A DNA stretch of 61,008 nucleotides, taken from positions 1 to 61,008 of IMG/VR virus record IMGVR_UViG_3300027770_000064; one strand, written 5' to 3'. This document shows, in pieces, positions 23,889 to 31,921 of this stretch. Origin of the DNA: a virus. Numbering within the stretch: the stretch's first letter is position 1; each line of letters starts with the position of its first letter. Below the pieces are notes generated by a model that was not told the origin of the DNA, searched no databases, and worked only from the letters and a program-made list of their open reading frames with translations. A program made the translations under genes and the position numbers.

Positions 23889-24572
23889 TTAAGATCCATA
23901 GTTAGAGGTATTTGCTTCCATCGCATACCAGTACTTGACAGGAATAGACTGGTGAATGAATTCACCCACAACATTCTTGGCAAAGTTAATCTTATAATCT
24001 CCAGGAAGAATCTTGATATTCTCCATCTTAAAGTTAAACAAGAATTCGGGACCATTATACTTTGTCCCAGAAATTACCTTATATGAATTACTGGTAGGAT
24101 CTCCAAGATCAGAAACCATAGCAACAATGTCACCATCGTCAGACTTAAACGACATATCAGGAAGTTGCATCACGGATGCTGCTTTCTGAAGTTCATTGAA
24201 GTTCTTTTCGGTGAGAATAATACTCACATTGATTTCTGGCATATTGACATCCTTTGTAGGACATGTCAATAGTCGTGGTTCTGAGTAGTAATAATTGACT
24301 ACAGAATCTCCACCATTCTTGATCTTGACGCTCTTATCTCCAAAGGTGAATGTTGGAGTATTGAAGAGACTGACTACACCAAGAAATTTATTGAGATCCC
24401 AAATGCCGAACTCAACATTAAAGGTTTCTTCAATGGTAGCGACTGCCATACCTGTCTTGGATGGTGTAATCGTCTTGATTACATTTCCTGGTTTTACTAG
24501 AATATTGGAATTTAGACTTGAGAAGTTCTTAAGAATTGTTAGGGTATTTTTCGAAAAAGTCACAGTGCTCAT
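23889..24572 (-). CDS. 45: Sliding clamp gp45
   Basis: A 227-residue protein, the same length as T4 gp45 (228), starting MSTVTFSKNTLTILKNFSSLNSN. It has the PCNA-like strand pattern including EFGIWDLNKFLGVVSLF and PEFLFNFKMENIKILPGDYKI, ending KYWYAMEANTSNYGS, a typical gp45 C-terminus. It forms a trimeric ring for DNA polymerase and couples replication to late transcription through gp55 and gp33. It sits two bases ahead of 44. Confidence 0.95.
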   Translation of the reverse strand: MSTVTFSKNTLTILKNFSSLNSNILVKPGNVIKTITPSKTGMAVATIEETFNVEFGIWDLNKFLGVVSLFNTPTFTFGDKSVKIKNGGDSVVNYYYSEPRLLTCPTKDVNMPEINVSIILTEKNFNELQKAASVMQLPDMSFKSDDGDIVAMVSDLGDPTSNSYKVISGTKYNGPEFLFNFKMENIKILPGDYKINFAKNVVGEFIHQSIPVKYWYAMEANTSNYGS

Positions 24573-24587
24573 AATTTACCTCATGAA

Positions 24588-24755
24588 GTTATCTTCAAAA
24601 TTATCGTCCTCAAAGTTGCTTTGGACATAATTTTTCAGTTGTTGTTTTGATCTATTCTTCTCTGAATCTTTTTCCTTACGGGAAACAGATTTCAATTGTT
24701 TAGGTGGTTTTGGCTTTTCTTTAAATTCATTACGCCCCGTATTGGTGTTATTCAT
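24588..24755 (-). CDS. 55-residue charged protein upstream of gene 45
   Basis: ATG at 24753-24755, stop at 24588-24590, too short for routine calling. The sequence starts MNNTNTGRNEFKEKPKPPKQ, is rich in Lys, Ser and Asn, and ends in an acidic-aromatic tail (NYVQSNFEDDNFED). It is almost certainly disordered. The position directly before 45 is that of T4 rpbA or 45.1-type genes, but length and sequence do not match RpbA. The acidic-aromatic tail resembles the ends by which some partners bind sliding clamps. This is inference. Confidence 0.55.
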
Positions 24756-24782
24756 AACTTGTCCTATTATACCATGTTTTAA

Positions 24783-25103
24783 TCATAATTCAACCCAAAA
24801 AGCATTATTTCTTTCTTTAACATAAGTGTACATTATCGCTGTAGACGGAATATACCATCTATCTCCAACTTCAGCATTTTTTGGTAATTGTTCTTGAATA
24901 AAGAAACCAAAATTTCCTCCAGTTTCTTTCCAATATGCTGAACCTTCCTGTGTTCCTGGAATTTTAGTGGTTGTTGCCTTTACACAAACATAAATTTGAG
25001 AATTGTGTTCAACAGAATCACCTATAAAATAAATATAAGGATGACCATCAACATCATATTGCCGAAATTTTCCTCTAAAATTAAGTGTATCTACTTTAGA
25101 CAT
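24783..25103 (-). CDS. Small fibre-type carbohydrate-binding module protein
   Basis: A 106-residue protein between replication genes 46 and 45. The first half (YIYFIGDSVEHNSQIYVCVKATT...GSAYWKE) has the GDxVxxxxxxYxx...W pattern of CBM5/12-like chitin-binding modules. The second half ends GDRWYIPSTAIMYTYVKERNNAFWVEL, which matches the GDRW..S..G..Y.Y...N..QWVQ module of the collagen-like fibres at 6219-7994 and 1102-4071. It looks like a free-standing fibre or adhesin module placed in the early gene block. Carbohydrate binding is inferred from the fold pattern. Confidence 0.6.
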   Translation of the reverse strand: MSKVDTLNFRGKFRQYDVDGHPYIYFIGDSVEHNSQIYVCVKATTTKIPGTQEGSAYWKETGGNFGFFIQEQLPKNAEVGDRWYIPSTAIMYTYVKERNNAFWVEL

Positions 25104-25106
25104 GTC

Positions 25107-26837
25107 TTAACTATATATGATCTTGCTAAAATTATTCTTTTTCTCAACGGAAATAATCGTTGAAAATTTATCAACAAGTTGATCTGCTTTGTGACTAATA
25201 ACATACACATTCGCTTTGTCGCTTATAAGTTTTAAAAGTTTCATAAGTTCGTCCATGCCAACGGAGTCTAGAGAGGAGTCGAACACCTCATCAAGAATCA
25301 AGAGATTACAACTGACGCTATTCTTGAGTCTTGCGATCTCTCGCCATGCTAGCAATAGTGCCAGATCTATACGCATTTTCTCACCTTCGCTAAAATTCAT
25401 GTAACTAAAATCATCACGATAGCGAGATTTAATCTGTTCATTGAATTCCTCATCCAGTTGAAACTGCACAAAGAAATCCATGGACGATAGAAACTTATTG
25501 ATGAACTTATTCATGTGAGGAAGATAATACTTGATGATCTTTCCCTTGACTCCCCCATCGCGAAGTAACTCACCTGCGAATTCATGATACATCAGATCAC
25601 TCGAATGAATTAACTTTTCCTCATCTAAAGCAGCAAGTCCACCCTCAAACATCTTGAGTTTTTCTTTCTCCTCTACAAGATCATCCTTGATTGCGGATTT
25701 ATGCATAGTGCTACGAATCCGTTCAATCTCTTTATTATACGCTTCAATTTCTTTGTTGAAGGAAGTTACTTCATATATGAGATTGGTTGTATCCTGAATG
25801 TGACTTTCAAATTTAGTGATATCATATTGAAGAGAATTGCTATGATCTTTGGTAGTTACCATATCATCTTCTAAATTAGAAATCTCATAATTATTCATCA
25901 ACACCTTTTCTTTTTTGACTTTATCATCAATAGGTTGGGTGCAAGTTGGGCAGGTACAATTTTCCTTAAAGAAGTTTATCTCCTTCTGTTTCTGATCCTT
26001 TGAAGTCTTCAATGTGACGATATGGGTACGACAATCTTGAATTCTGTTGGTTTTGTCTTTTAAAATTTTCTTTGCATTATTAATATCTTCTTGTAGACCC
26101 TCAACCGAAAGATTTTTGCATATTAAATCATATTGAATTGTTTTAATCTTTGTCTCTAGTTCAGTAATTCGTTGATTCTTTACATCATCATCTTCGGTGT
26201 TCTTCTTTTCAAGAGTAGCAATATAACTCTTTTGAACATTAATCTTGTTCTTTTCAATTTCAATCTTCATGCTGAGTTCTTTGATCATTTCCTTTAATGA
26301 AAGAATCTTACCCCTGAGCACGATATTCATTGTGCTGAATATATTGATGTCAAGAATATTTTCAATAACAGAGCGACGATCTGCTGCCGACAACTGCATG
26401 AAAGGAACAAATGAAGAACTACCAAGAATTACCACCTGCGTGAATGTCTTGTAATTCATCTTAAGAATTTGATTCTCAAGAAGTTCCTGATAATCAAGAC
26501 TCTTGGCATCCTGATCAATAAGTTCACCGTTTCTATAAATCTCAAAGACGCGCGGATTAATACCACGACGAATCATGAATTTATCGGATCCACGACTAAA
26601 ATCAATCTCAACTAAACACCCTTTTTCATTGACTGAATTGACGAGTGTAGGAATATTGATCTTACGAAATGGTTTGCCAAACAACGCAAATGTAATGGAA
26701 TCAAGAAAAGCAAAAGACTTTCCACTTCCATTGCTTCCACAGATAAGAGTTGTGCTGTTTTTATCCAGCACGATTTCTGTGATATTGTTTCCAAAAGATC
26801 CAAAGTTTTTGAATCTTACTTTTTCAAATTTAATCAT
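25107..26837 (-). CDS. 46: Recombination nuclease subunit gp46 (Rad50/SbcC-like)
   Basis: A 576-residue SMC-like ATPase. It has Walker A GSNGSGKS (34-41), a long coiled coil with zinc hook CPTC (296-299), ABC signature FSEGEKMRIDLALLLAW, and Walker B LLILDEVFDSSLD near the C-terminus. With gp47 it resects DNA ends for recombination-dependent replication and host DNA breakdown. The ATG overlaps the 47 stop (ATGA), so expression is coupled. Confidence 0.96.
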   Translation of the reverse strand: MIKFEKVRFKNFGSFGNNITEIVLDKNSTTLICGSNGSGKSFAFLDSITFALFGKPFRKINIPTLVNSVNEKGCLVEIDFSRGSDKFMIRRGINPRVFEIYRNGELIDQDAKSLDYQELLENQILKMNYKTFTQVVILGSSSFVPFMQLSAADRRSVIENILDINIFSTMNIVLRGKILSLKEMIKELSMKIEIEKNKINVQKSYIATLEKKNTEDDDVKNQRITELETKIKTIQYDLICKNLSVEGLQEDINNAKKILKDKTNRIQDCRTHIVTLKTSKDQKQKEINFFKENCTCPTCTQPIDDKVKKEKVLMNNYEISNLEDDMVTTKDHSNSLQYDITKFESHIQDTTNLIYEVTSFNKEIEAYNKEIERIRSTMHKSAIKDDLVEEKEKLKMFEGGLAALDEEKLIHSSDLMYHEFAGELLRDGGVKGKIIKYYLPHMNKFINKFLSSMDFFVQFQLDEEFNEQIKSRYRDDFSYMNFSEGEKMRIDLALLLAWREIARLKNSVSCNLLILDEVFDSSLDSVGMDELMKLLKLISDKANVYVISHKADQLVDKFSTIISVEKKNNFSKIIYS

Positions 26838-27895
26838 ATCTTCAGACTTTCCATATAAAGATCACGAATCAAAGTCTTAAGTTTACCCTTATCTACATCG
26901 CGTTCAATCGCATCAATCTCACGACCTATGATGCTCATTGTATCCTCAGATTCACTGAATTCAACTCCAGATGTTTTATGATCTATTTGATCTTCCACTA
27001 CCGATAGATCTTGAATTCCTTTATCCCAAAGAGCATCAATAAATTTATCAAAGATTTCTTGTCGTGCCTTGGATCTTACAGTGACACGAATAAACCCATT
27101 CTTTAGATTAGTTTCATTTATAAATTTGACAATACGCTTGACTTCATCTTGATTGGAATCGTCATAGTTAAACACATGAAATATATTGCCAGCATTCTCA
27201 ATAAAATCCATCTCGTCGGTTTCTGTGTCATAAACATGAAATCCTTTTGTAGAATATACATCTGAGAAATTCAATTGATATTGAGTCCCAAGATAATGAA
27301 TATTTCCTTGTGATTGTTTGATATGAAAGTGTCCAGATAGAACACGATCAAATCGTTTGAAGATTTCTGTAGTGAATCCGTGTGAATGCTTGACACCCAT
27401 GACTACTTGGAATCCATTGATTTCAAAATGTCCACCAATCATTCTACATGGACATTTTGAAACGAAATCAACGACTTCTGCTTCGTTATCCTTAGTCACC
27501 CAAGGAACTATTCCAAAGCAGAAGTCGTCAAAATTAATTGTAGTTGGTTTTTCGTAAAGTTTAATATTATCGTAGCGATCAGTCAAAAGTTCACGCAAAG
27601 AATTTAATTCATTTGTGTTGCGAAAATAAGTATCATGATTTCCTATGGTAATATGAAAAGTGATATTGTGTTCTTGCAACTTATTCACAAATCGTGTTCT
27701 GACCAAAGAAAGCGTGTTGAAATTAACATACTTCCTTCGGTCAAAAAAGTCACCAAGATGAATAACTTGAGTAATATTGTTTTCTTTTAAAAATGGAAAG
27801 AATTGATTTTCAAAAAAAGATAGGGCATTATCCAAAAAGAACGGCGAATCATTTCGTACACCAAAATGGGTATCACAAATAAATGCTAATTTCAC
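26834..27895 (-). CDS. 47: Recombination nuclease subunit gp47 (Mre11/SbcD-like)
   Basis: A 353-residue metallophosphoesterase. All phosphodiesterase motifs are present in order: CDTHFG, HLGDFFDRR, GNHDTY, GGHFEIN and SGHFH. It starts with GTG at 27893-27895, preceded by an AGGAAG ribosome site, and overlaps the gp55 stop. It is the nuclease partner of gp46. Confidence 0.96.
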   Translation of the reverse strand: MKLAFICDTHFGVRNDSPFFLDNALSFFENQFFPFLKENNITQVIHLGDFFDRRKYVNFNTLSLVRTRFVNKLQEHNITFHITIGNHDTYFRNTNELNSLRELLTDRYDNIKLYEKPTTINFDDFCFGIVPWVTKDNEAEVVDFVSKCPCRMIGGHFEINGFQVVMGVKHSHGFTTEIFKRFDRVLSGHFHIKQSQGNIHYLGTQYQLNFSDVYSTKGFHVYDTETDEMDFIENAGNIFHVFNYDDSNQDEVKRIVKFINETNLKNGFIRVTVRSKARQEIFDKFIDALWDKGIQDLSVVEDQIDHKTSGVEFSESEDTMSIIGREIDAIERDVDKGKLKTLIRDLYMESLKI

Positions 27896-28458
27896 TTGCG
27901 CTTCCTTTGTTTCCTTTTCTTTTTATCTTTGGGTTCTAACTTTTCAATATCATTTTCAGTTAATGCAAAATGTTTTTGTAAAAATTCACCATATGAACTT
28001 GCCTCTCCATCTTGCTTCAACCAATTCACCACTTTACCATCAAGATCGTTTAATTGCAAGCACTTATATTTTATAAATGCTTGTTTCTTTTCTTTTTCTA
28101 TGCGACGAAGAAAAGCATAATAAATTATCTGAGTAAAATATGAAAATGGATTTGATGATTTTTCAGGATCAAAATTATGAGCATATAGAAGACAATTCTC
28201 AATACCATCACCAATCATATCATCTCTAAATTGATAATTGATAAAGTTTGGTCTATGCGAGAGATGCTCTGCAATCTTAAGAAATGATTCTGCAATATAG
28301 TCAGTAACAGGTGGACGCTTTTCTCCACACTGCTCTGCAATATGCACTAGTTTTTTCCATTCGGTCATTGACTTGCAAAACTTTACATTGTCTATGTAAT
28401 GTTTCAGAGTCTTTACTTCTTGTTCTATAATTTTTGGATCTTCATTTTCGTTTTTCAT
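27892..28458 (-). CDS. 55: Late-transcription sigma factor gp55
   Basis: A 188-residue T4 gp55 homologue using ATG 28458 (MKNENEDPK). An ATG at 28464 is possible but has the ribosome site too close. Diagnostic segments are VTDYIAESFLKIAEHLSHRPNFINY and FRDDMIGDGIENCLLYAHNFDPEKSSNPFSYFTQIIYYAFLRRI, the sigma2-like core. It directs host RNA polymerase to TATAAATA late promoters, which are abundant in this window. The C-terminus is strongly basic (DKKKRKQRKRK) and lacks the acidic-hydrophobic clamp-binding tip expected from T4 gp55. Confidence 0.95.
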   Translation of the reverse strand: MKNENEDPKIIEQEVKTLKHYIDNVKFCKSMTEWKKLVHIAEQCGEKRPPVTDYIAESFLKIAEHLSHRPNFINYQFRDDMIGDGIENCLLYAHNFDPEKSSNPFSYFTQIIYYAFLRRIEKEKKQAFIKYKCLQLNDLDGKVVNWLKQDGEASSYGEFLQKHFALTENDIEKLEPKDKKKRKQRKRK

Positions 28459-28479
28459 GGTCATCCTGTTCGTAATACA

Positions 28480-28507
28480 AGTATAGCATGGAAAACCAAT
28501 CTTTCAA
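28480..28507 (-). promoter_or_regulatory. Sigma70-type promoter for the 55-47-46 operon
   Basis: On the minus strand TTGAAA (28502-28507) and TATACT (28480-28485) are 16 bases apart, about 16-22 bases before the gp55 start codon. A host-type promoter here would drive the late sigma factor and recombination genes early. Confidence 0.5.
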
Positions 28508-28546
28508 GTGTTTTATACTATTTTTGGTAAACTTGATGATAAGGGC

Positions 28547-28576
28547 TTGACAAGAATCGTACATTGCGTGTATAAT
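28547..28576 (+). promoter_or_regulatory. Consensus sigma70 promoter facing the opposite way
   Basis: Perfect TTGACA (28547-28552) and perfect TATAAT (28571-28576) with an 18-base spacer on the plus strand. It points away from gp55 and into the antisense strand of the 28619-29353 gene. No plus-strand gene follows. It lies in the 160-base gap between 55 and that gene, which holds nothing else I can recognise. Confidence 0.5.
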
Positions 28577-28618
28577 TTCTGTGTGGTAATAAAGAAGGAT
28601 CCCTATAGTAGCTAACTA

Positions 28619-29353
28619 TTAGTTATAGTCATCTGACTTAGGATCGGGATTCCAATCGGAAAACTTAGTACCGAAATCGCCACGATCCTTCTCATCACCA
28701 GTGAACTTATTACGCTTCTTGACTTCTTTTACCATATCAAGTAGAACTTTTGGTTCTAGAAGACCACTGGTCACCATATTCATAATTGCCTCAGCTGGAA
28801 TGTAGAGTTGCATCATAATCATATGACGCTCTAATTCGCTCTCATCTGACATATCTGGTGGAAGATAGTCCTTCTTTGGTTTTCTTTTTCTCTTTGGACC
28901 TTCTCTATTAGAAGATTCTCTATGAGAAGTAGGAGGTCGCGTATAATCCAAAGATTGATTAATAAGTTGTTCCAAGAACATACCAAACACATCTGCATCT
29001 TTTTCATTCATTTTAATAGAAGATGCTGGTGGTTTTTCTGTTTCTTCGACAGAAGTCTTGTAACTATCTTTGTCAAATTCTTTGACACTTTCAATTTCAT
29101 ATAGTTTTTTGGTGTTCGTATTTGGTTCACTGATGAATGCCACATGATCCATTGGCAATGAAACATTTTTCTCATCGGTATTTACCAACCAATCATGAAT
29201 TGTGGTGATATCACAAGGATTACCATCATCATTAAATGATTGAATTATGTTGAAGAACATAGGTTGAAAGATTTTTACTGAGGATTCAGTTTCTTCAAGA
29301 ATCTGACCTATTATTTCTTCACCGCTTCTAAGTTTCAGGATTTTAAGATTCAT
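28619..29353 (-). CDS. Sm/LSM-like domain protein (putative)
   Basis: A 244-residue protein. Residues 1-85 have an Sm-fold pattern: MNLKILKLRSGEEIIGQILEET (the L-x-x-G-x-E-x-x-G turn of Sm1), VKIFQPMFFNIIQ, and later a DHVAFISEPN strand like Sm2. The middle is disordered and basic (REGPKRKRKPKKDYLPPD). The C-terminal third is helical. Related short LSM-like proteins are widespread in cyanophage and environmental T4-like genomes with no proven role. RNA binding is inferred from the fold. It lies between uvsW and 55. Confidence 0.6.
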   Translation of the reverse strand: MNLKILKLRSGEEIIGQILEETESSVKIFQPMFFNIIQSFNDDGNPCDITTIHDWLVNTDEKNVSLPMDHVAFISEPNTNTKKLYEIESVKEFDKDSYKTSVEETEKPPASSIKMNEKDADVFGMFLEQLINQSLDYTRPPTSHRESSNREGPKRKRKPKKDYLPPDMSDESELERHMIMMQLYIPAEAIMNMVTSGLLEPKVLLDMVKEVKKRNKFTGDEKDRGDFGTKFSDWNPDPKSDDYN

Positions 29354-29362
29354 TGTTAGTTC

Positions 29363-30811
29363 CTAACTTAATTTAATTTTAGTTTTCTTGAATGTGAACT
29401 CTTCATTAGTATATATGGTAGTGCGCTCATCTAGGTGTCGGAGAGCATGATTTCTATACTTGCCCCAACTGAGATCGTCTCCTATGTCATATACCGTTGC
29501 TTTTTCCTTTGTATCTGACTTTCTAAGACCACGACCAATGGATTGAAGAACACGAACAACTGATTTTGATGGGGAAGCAAATACAATTGCGTGAATGTTT
29601 TTAATATTAATACCTGTGCTGCATGTTCCATAGGATGCCACAAGAACGCTATTGTTGCCCTTGTCTACAATCTTTCGTATTTCTTCTCTTTGTTCAATTT
29701 CGGTTTTACCACAGATAAGATATGACTGTTTCTTACTTGCCTTTGAAATCTTCTGATATAGAGGTATTCCATGCTTCTCAACAAAATTAAAAAGAACGAG
29801 CACATTACCAGGAATGCTAGTTGCGAGATCTGTAATAAACTGATTTCGTTTATCATTGAGAACTAACCATTCAATTTCATCAGGATATTTTGCACGCTTA
29901 ATCTCCTGTATATCTTTGTCAGTATAACGAAGAATCAAACATTCAATATTTAGCTGAGCTAGTACTTCTTTATCTATAAGTTCTTTTGTAGATGTGACTT
30001 GATGCACAGGACCAAATAATCCTTCAAGAACCAACCGATGTACCTGCGTGCCATCAAGCGTGCCTGTGGTTCCGATTCTATATTCACAGGTCTTCAATTT
30101 ACTCATGATCTTTACTAGAGATTTTGCCTTAAACAAATGAGACTCATCGCCGATGATACTATCAAATTGTTCAAAGTATCTTTCATCCTGTGTATAAAGA
30201 CTTTGCCATGTGGATATTATAACTCTACATTCAGTTGTTTTTTCCTGACCACCATATATTAAATGAATATGTTTGGCAATTGCCTTGGTATTTGCATAAT
30301 CTTGAAAGTCTGAATTTAATTGTGTAACAAGTCCTGTGGTGGGTACAACAATTAGAATCTTTTTCTTTGTACGCTTTAAAAGTTCAAGCATAATCATATA
30401 GATGATCAAACTCTTACCACTGCCCGTTGGCGATATCAGGAGAGTCCTACGATTTTCAAGGGCGTGTTTGATCGCATCAATCTGGTAGTCGTGCGGTTGA
30501 ATGACCTTGCCTCCAGAATAGACTGTAGGCAGTTCTAAGCAAGTGGTGTCTCGCGATAGACTTGATTGATATTCTACTTTGTAACCACGATCAGAAGCAA
30601 ATGTCAGAACATATGAAAGCAATCCAGCATAGATTTTGTTTGTAAGAATACTGAACAAACGAATCTTGCCATCCCAACGCTTCTTGCGAAATGCTGGATT
30701 GTATTGCGAATTTGGTACATTGAAGGTAAAGAATGAGGATAACTCCTTGGCGATACCTTTCTCGCACTCAATTTCGATATACACAGAATCTACTTGATGT
30801 ATCTTAATCAT
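29363..30811 (-). CDS. uvsW: UvsW-type SF2 helicase
   Basis: A 482-residue DNA/RNA helicase. It has Walker A SPTGSGKS (127-134), motif Ia VVPTTGLVTQ, DESH box (222-225), motif III TGTLDG and motif VI QSIGRGLRKSD, plus the N-terminal UvsW domain (FRKKRWDGKIRLF). UvsW unwinds R-loops and branch-migrates recombination intermediates, turning off origin-dependent replication late in infection. The ATG overlaps the uvsY stop. Confidence 0.95.
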   Translation of the reverse strand: MIKIHQVDSVYIEIECEKGIAKELSSFFTFNVPNSQYNPAFRKKRWDGKIRLFSILTNKIYAGLLSYVLTFASDRGYKVEYQSSLSRDTTCLELPTVYSGGKVIQPHDYQIDAIKHALENRRTLLISPTGSGKSLIIYMIMLELLKRTKKKILIVVPTTGLVTQLNSDFQDYANTKAIAKHIHLIYGGQEKTTECRVIISTWQSLYTQDERYFEQFDSIIGDESHLFKAKSLVKIMSKLKTCEYRIGTTGTLDGTQVHRLVLEGLFGPVHQVTSTKELIDKEVLAQLNIECLILRYTDKDIQEIKRAKYPDEIEWLVLNDKRNQFITDLATSIPGNVLVLFNFVEKHGIPLYQKISKASKKQSYLICGKTEIEQREEIRKIVDKGNNSVLVASYGTCSTGINIKNIHAIVFASPSKSVVRVLQSIGRGLRKSDTKEKATVYDIGDDLSWGKYRNHALRHLDERTTIYTNEEFTFKKTKIKLS

Positions 30812-31242
30812 ACGCCTTGGGTAAACTTAATCCATTCAATGGCTGAACGAATATTCCACATTTTGTTTGAAATGATCTTGATGACACTTTCAATGTATAT
30901 TACTTTTTCTTTTTGAAGAAATACTTTATTTGAAAGGTTAATGACTTCAGAATCGCTGTCAATGAACCGATCAAGATCTTGCTTAAGAATGTTAAGACCA
31001 AATGGTTCCCAACCTTTCTTCTTTAGTTCTTCTTCTGACAATTTGCCAGAGTAATATAACCATTTATCACGCTTGAGTACTTTGAGTTTAGATTCAAAGT
31101 TTTCAAGAACGAGTTTCTCATCCATAAGAATACAAAGATATTTATTGTGAATCTGAGGAACCTTCGTAGACTCTTCGTCTAGGTGGTTGACATCAATTAC
31201 AGTATCAAGTTCCGCTTGTGCTTTTATTTGGTCAATGTTCAT
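30808..31242 (-). CDS. uvsY: UvsY recombination mediator
   Basis: A 144-residue helical protein in the uvsY position directly upstream of uvsW. KRDKWLYYSGKLSEEELKKKG corresponds to the conserved W-x-Y-Y-x-G-K segment of UvsY, and the C-terminal VIKIISNKMWNIRSAIEWIKF to its hexamer region. UvsY loads UvsX recombinase onto gp32-coated ssDNA. T4 UvsY is 137 residues. Confidence 0.88.
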   Translation of the reverse strand: MNIDQIKAQAELDTVIDVNHLDEESTKVPQIHNKYLCILMDEKLVLENFESKLKVLKRDKWLYYSGKLSEEELKKKGWEPFGLNILKQDLDRFIDSDSEVINLSNKVFLQKEKVIYIESVIKIISNKMWNIRSAIEWIKFTQGV

Positions 31243-31260
31243 AATGTAAAGTATAGGGGA

Positions 31261-31851
31261 TTAAGGTTCGCTTGTGAATACATTCACTTCATAGTGAGTG
31301 TACGAAAATGTTGCGGTTGCTATGATTGTGTCGGTATCTGCTAATGATGAATCAAAATCAATACCACTTAGAAATGTTGGATATACATTTTTAAATGTAA
31401 AAGAAATCATTGGTCTATACGCACTATTTAATACAAGTAAATATGCGCTTGCTACCTTTTGATGTTCATTTAAAACTTCAGTTGCGCTATTGTACGATAC
31501 ACCAAGATCCTTTATCCAGTTGTGAATTTCTAACCAATTTTTCATATTTTCATCAACAGAAAACCCTATTTGTAGATCCTCATAGACATAGGAGGTTCCT
31601 GGTCTTTTGATTGTCACACCAGTTGGATTTGATTGAATACTTGTTCCAAAACTCAATGATGGCACATTTGCTCTTTGGCAAAAATATGTCATAGTTGGGC
31701 AACGAGTCATAACAAATCTAAACTTATTATTTGTTAAAGTATTATTTGTTGTTGGTTGAAAGTTATTTTCAAATAACATATCTCCAGGCAAATCTTTTAA
31801 AATGCTCGCTGGAACATTATCTCGGATTATCTGCTGATTGTTGTTTGGCAT
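31261..31851 (-). CDS. Tail-tube-fold virion protein
   Basis: A 196-residue protein. The core NKFRFVMTRCPTMTYFCQRANVPSLSFG...GTSYVYEDLQIGFSVDENMKNWLEIHNWI and the end TATFSYTHYEV have the pattern of gp19/gp54-type tail tube proteins (beta-barrel with FxVDExxxNW helix). It has its own perfect TATAAATA box and follows the gene 23 terminator, so it is a late structural gene although its neighbours are recombination genes. It could be a baseplate-tube initiator or tail completion protein. Exact T4 equivalent uncertain. Confidence 0.7.
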   Translation of the reverse strand: MPNNNQQIIRDNVPASILKDLPGDMLFENNFQPTTNNTLTNNKFRFVMTRCPTMTYFCQRANVPSLSFGTSIQSNPTGVTIKRPGTSYVYEDLQIGFSVDENMKNWLEIHNWIKDLGVSYNSATEVLNEHQKVASAYLLVLNSAYRPMISFTFKNVYPTFLSGIDFDSSLADTDTIIATATFSYTHYEVNVFTSEP

Positions 31852-31856
31852 ACTAG

Positions 31857-31864
31857 TATTTATA
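31857..31864 (-). promoter_or_regulatory. Late promoter, TATAAATA
   Basis: A perfect late box on the minus strand, starting 13 bases before the ATG of the tube-fold gene and just after the gene 23 terminator. Confidence 0.75.
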
Positions 31865-31896
31865 AAAGAAAAACCCAGGGACTTTCATCCCTGGGT
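31862..31896 (-). terminator. Intrinsic terminator after gene 23
   Basis: On the minus strand a 9-bp GC-rich stem (ACCCAGGGA/TCCCTGGGT, 31873-31881 and 31888-31896) with a 6-base loop is followed by TTTTCTTTTA. It lies 25 bases after the capsid gene stop and separates the abundant capsid message from downstream genes. Confidence 0.85.
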
Positions 31897-31921
31897 CTTC
31901 TTAATTATTTACTGATCTCTA

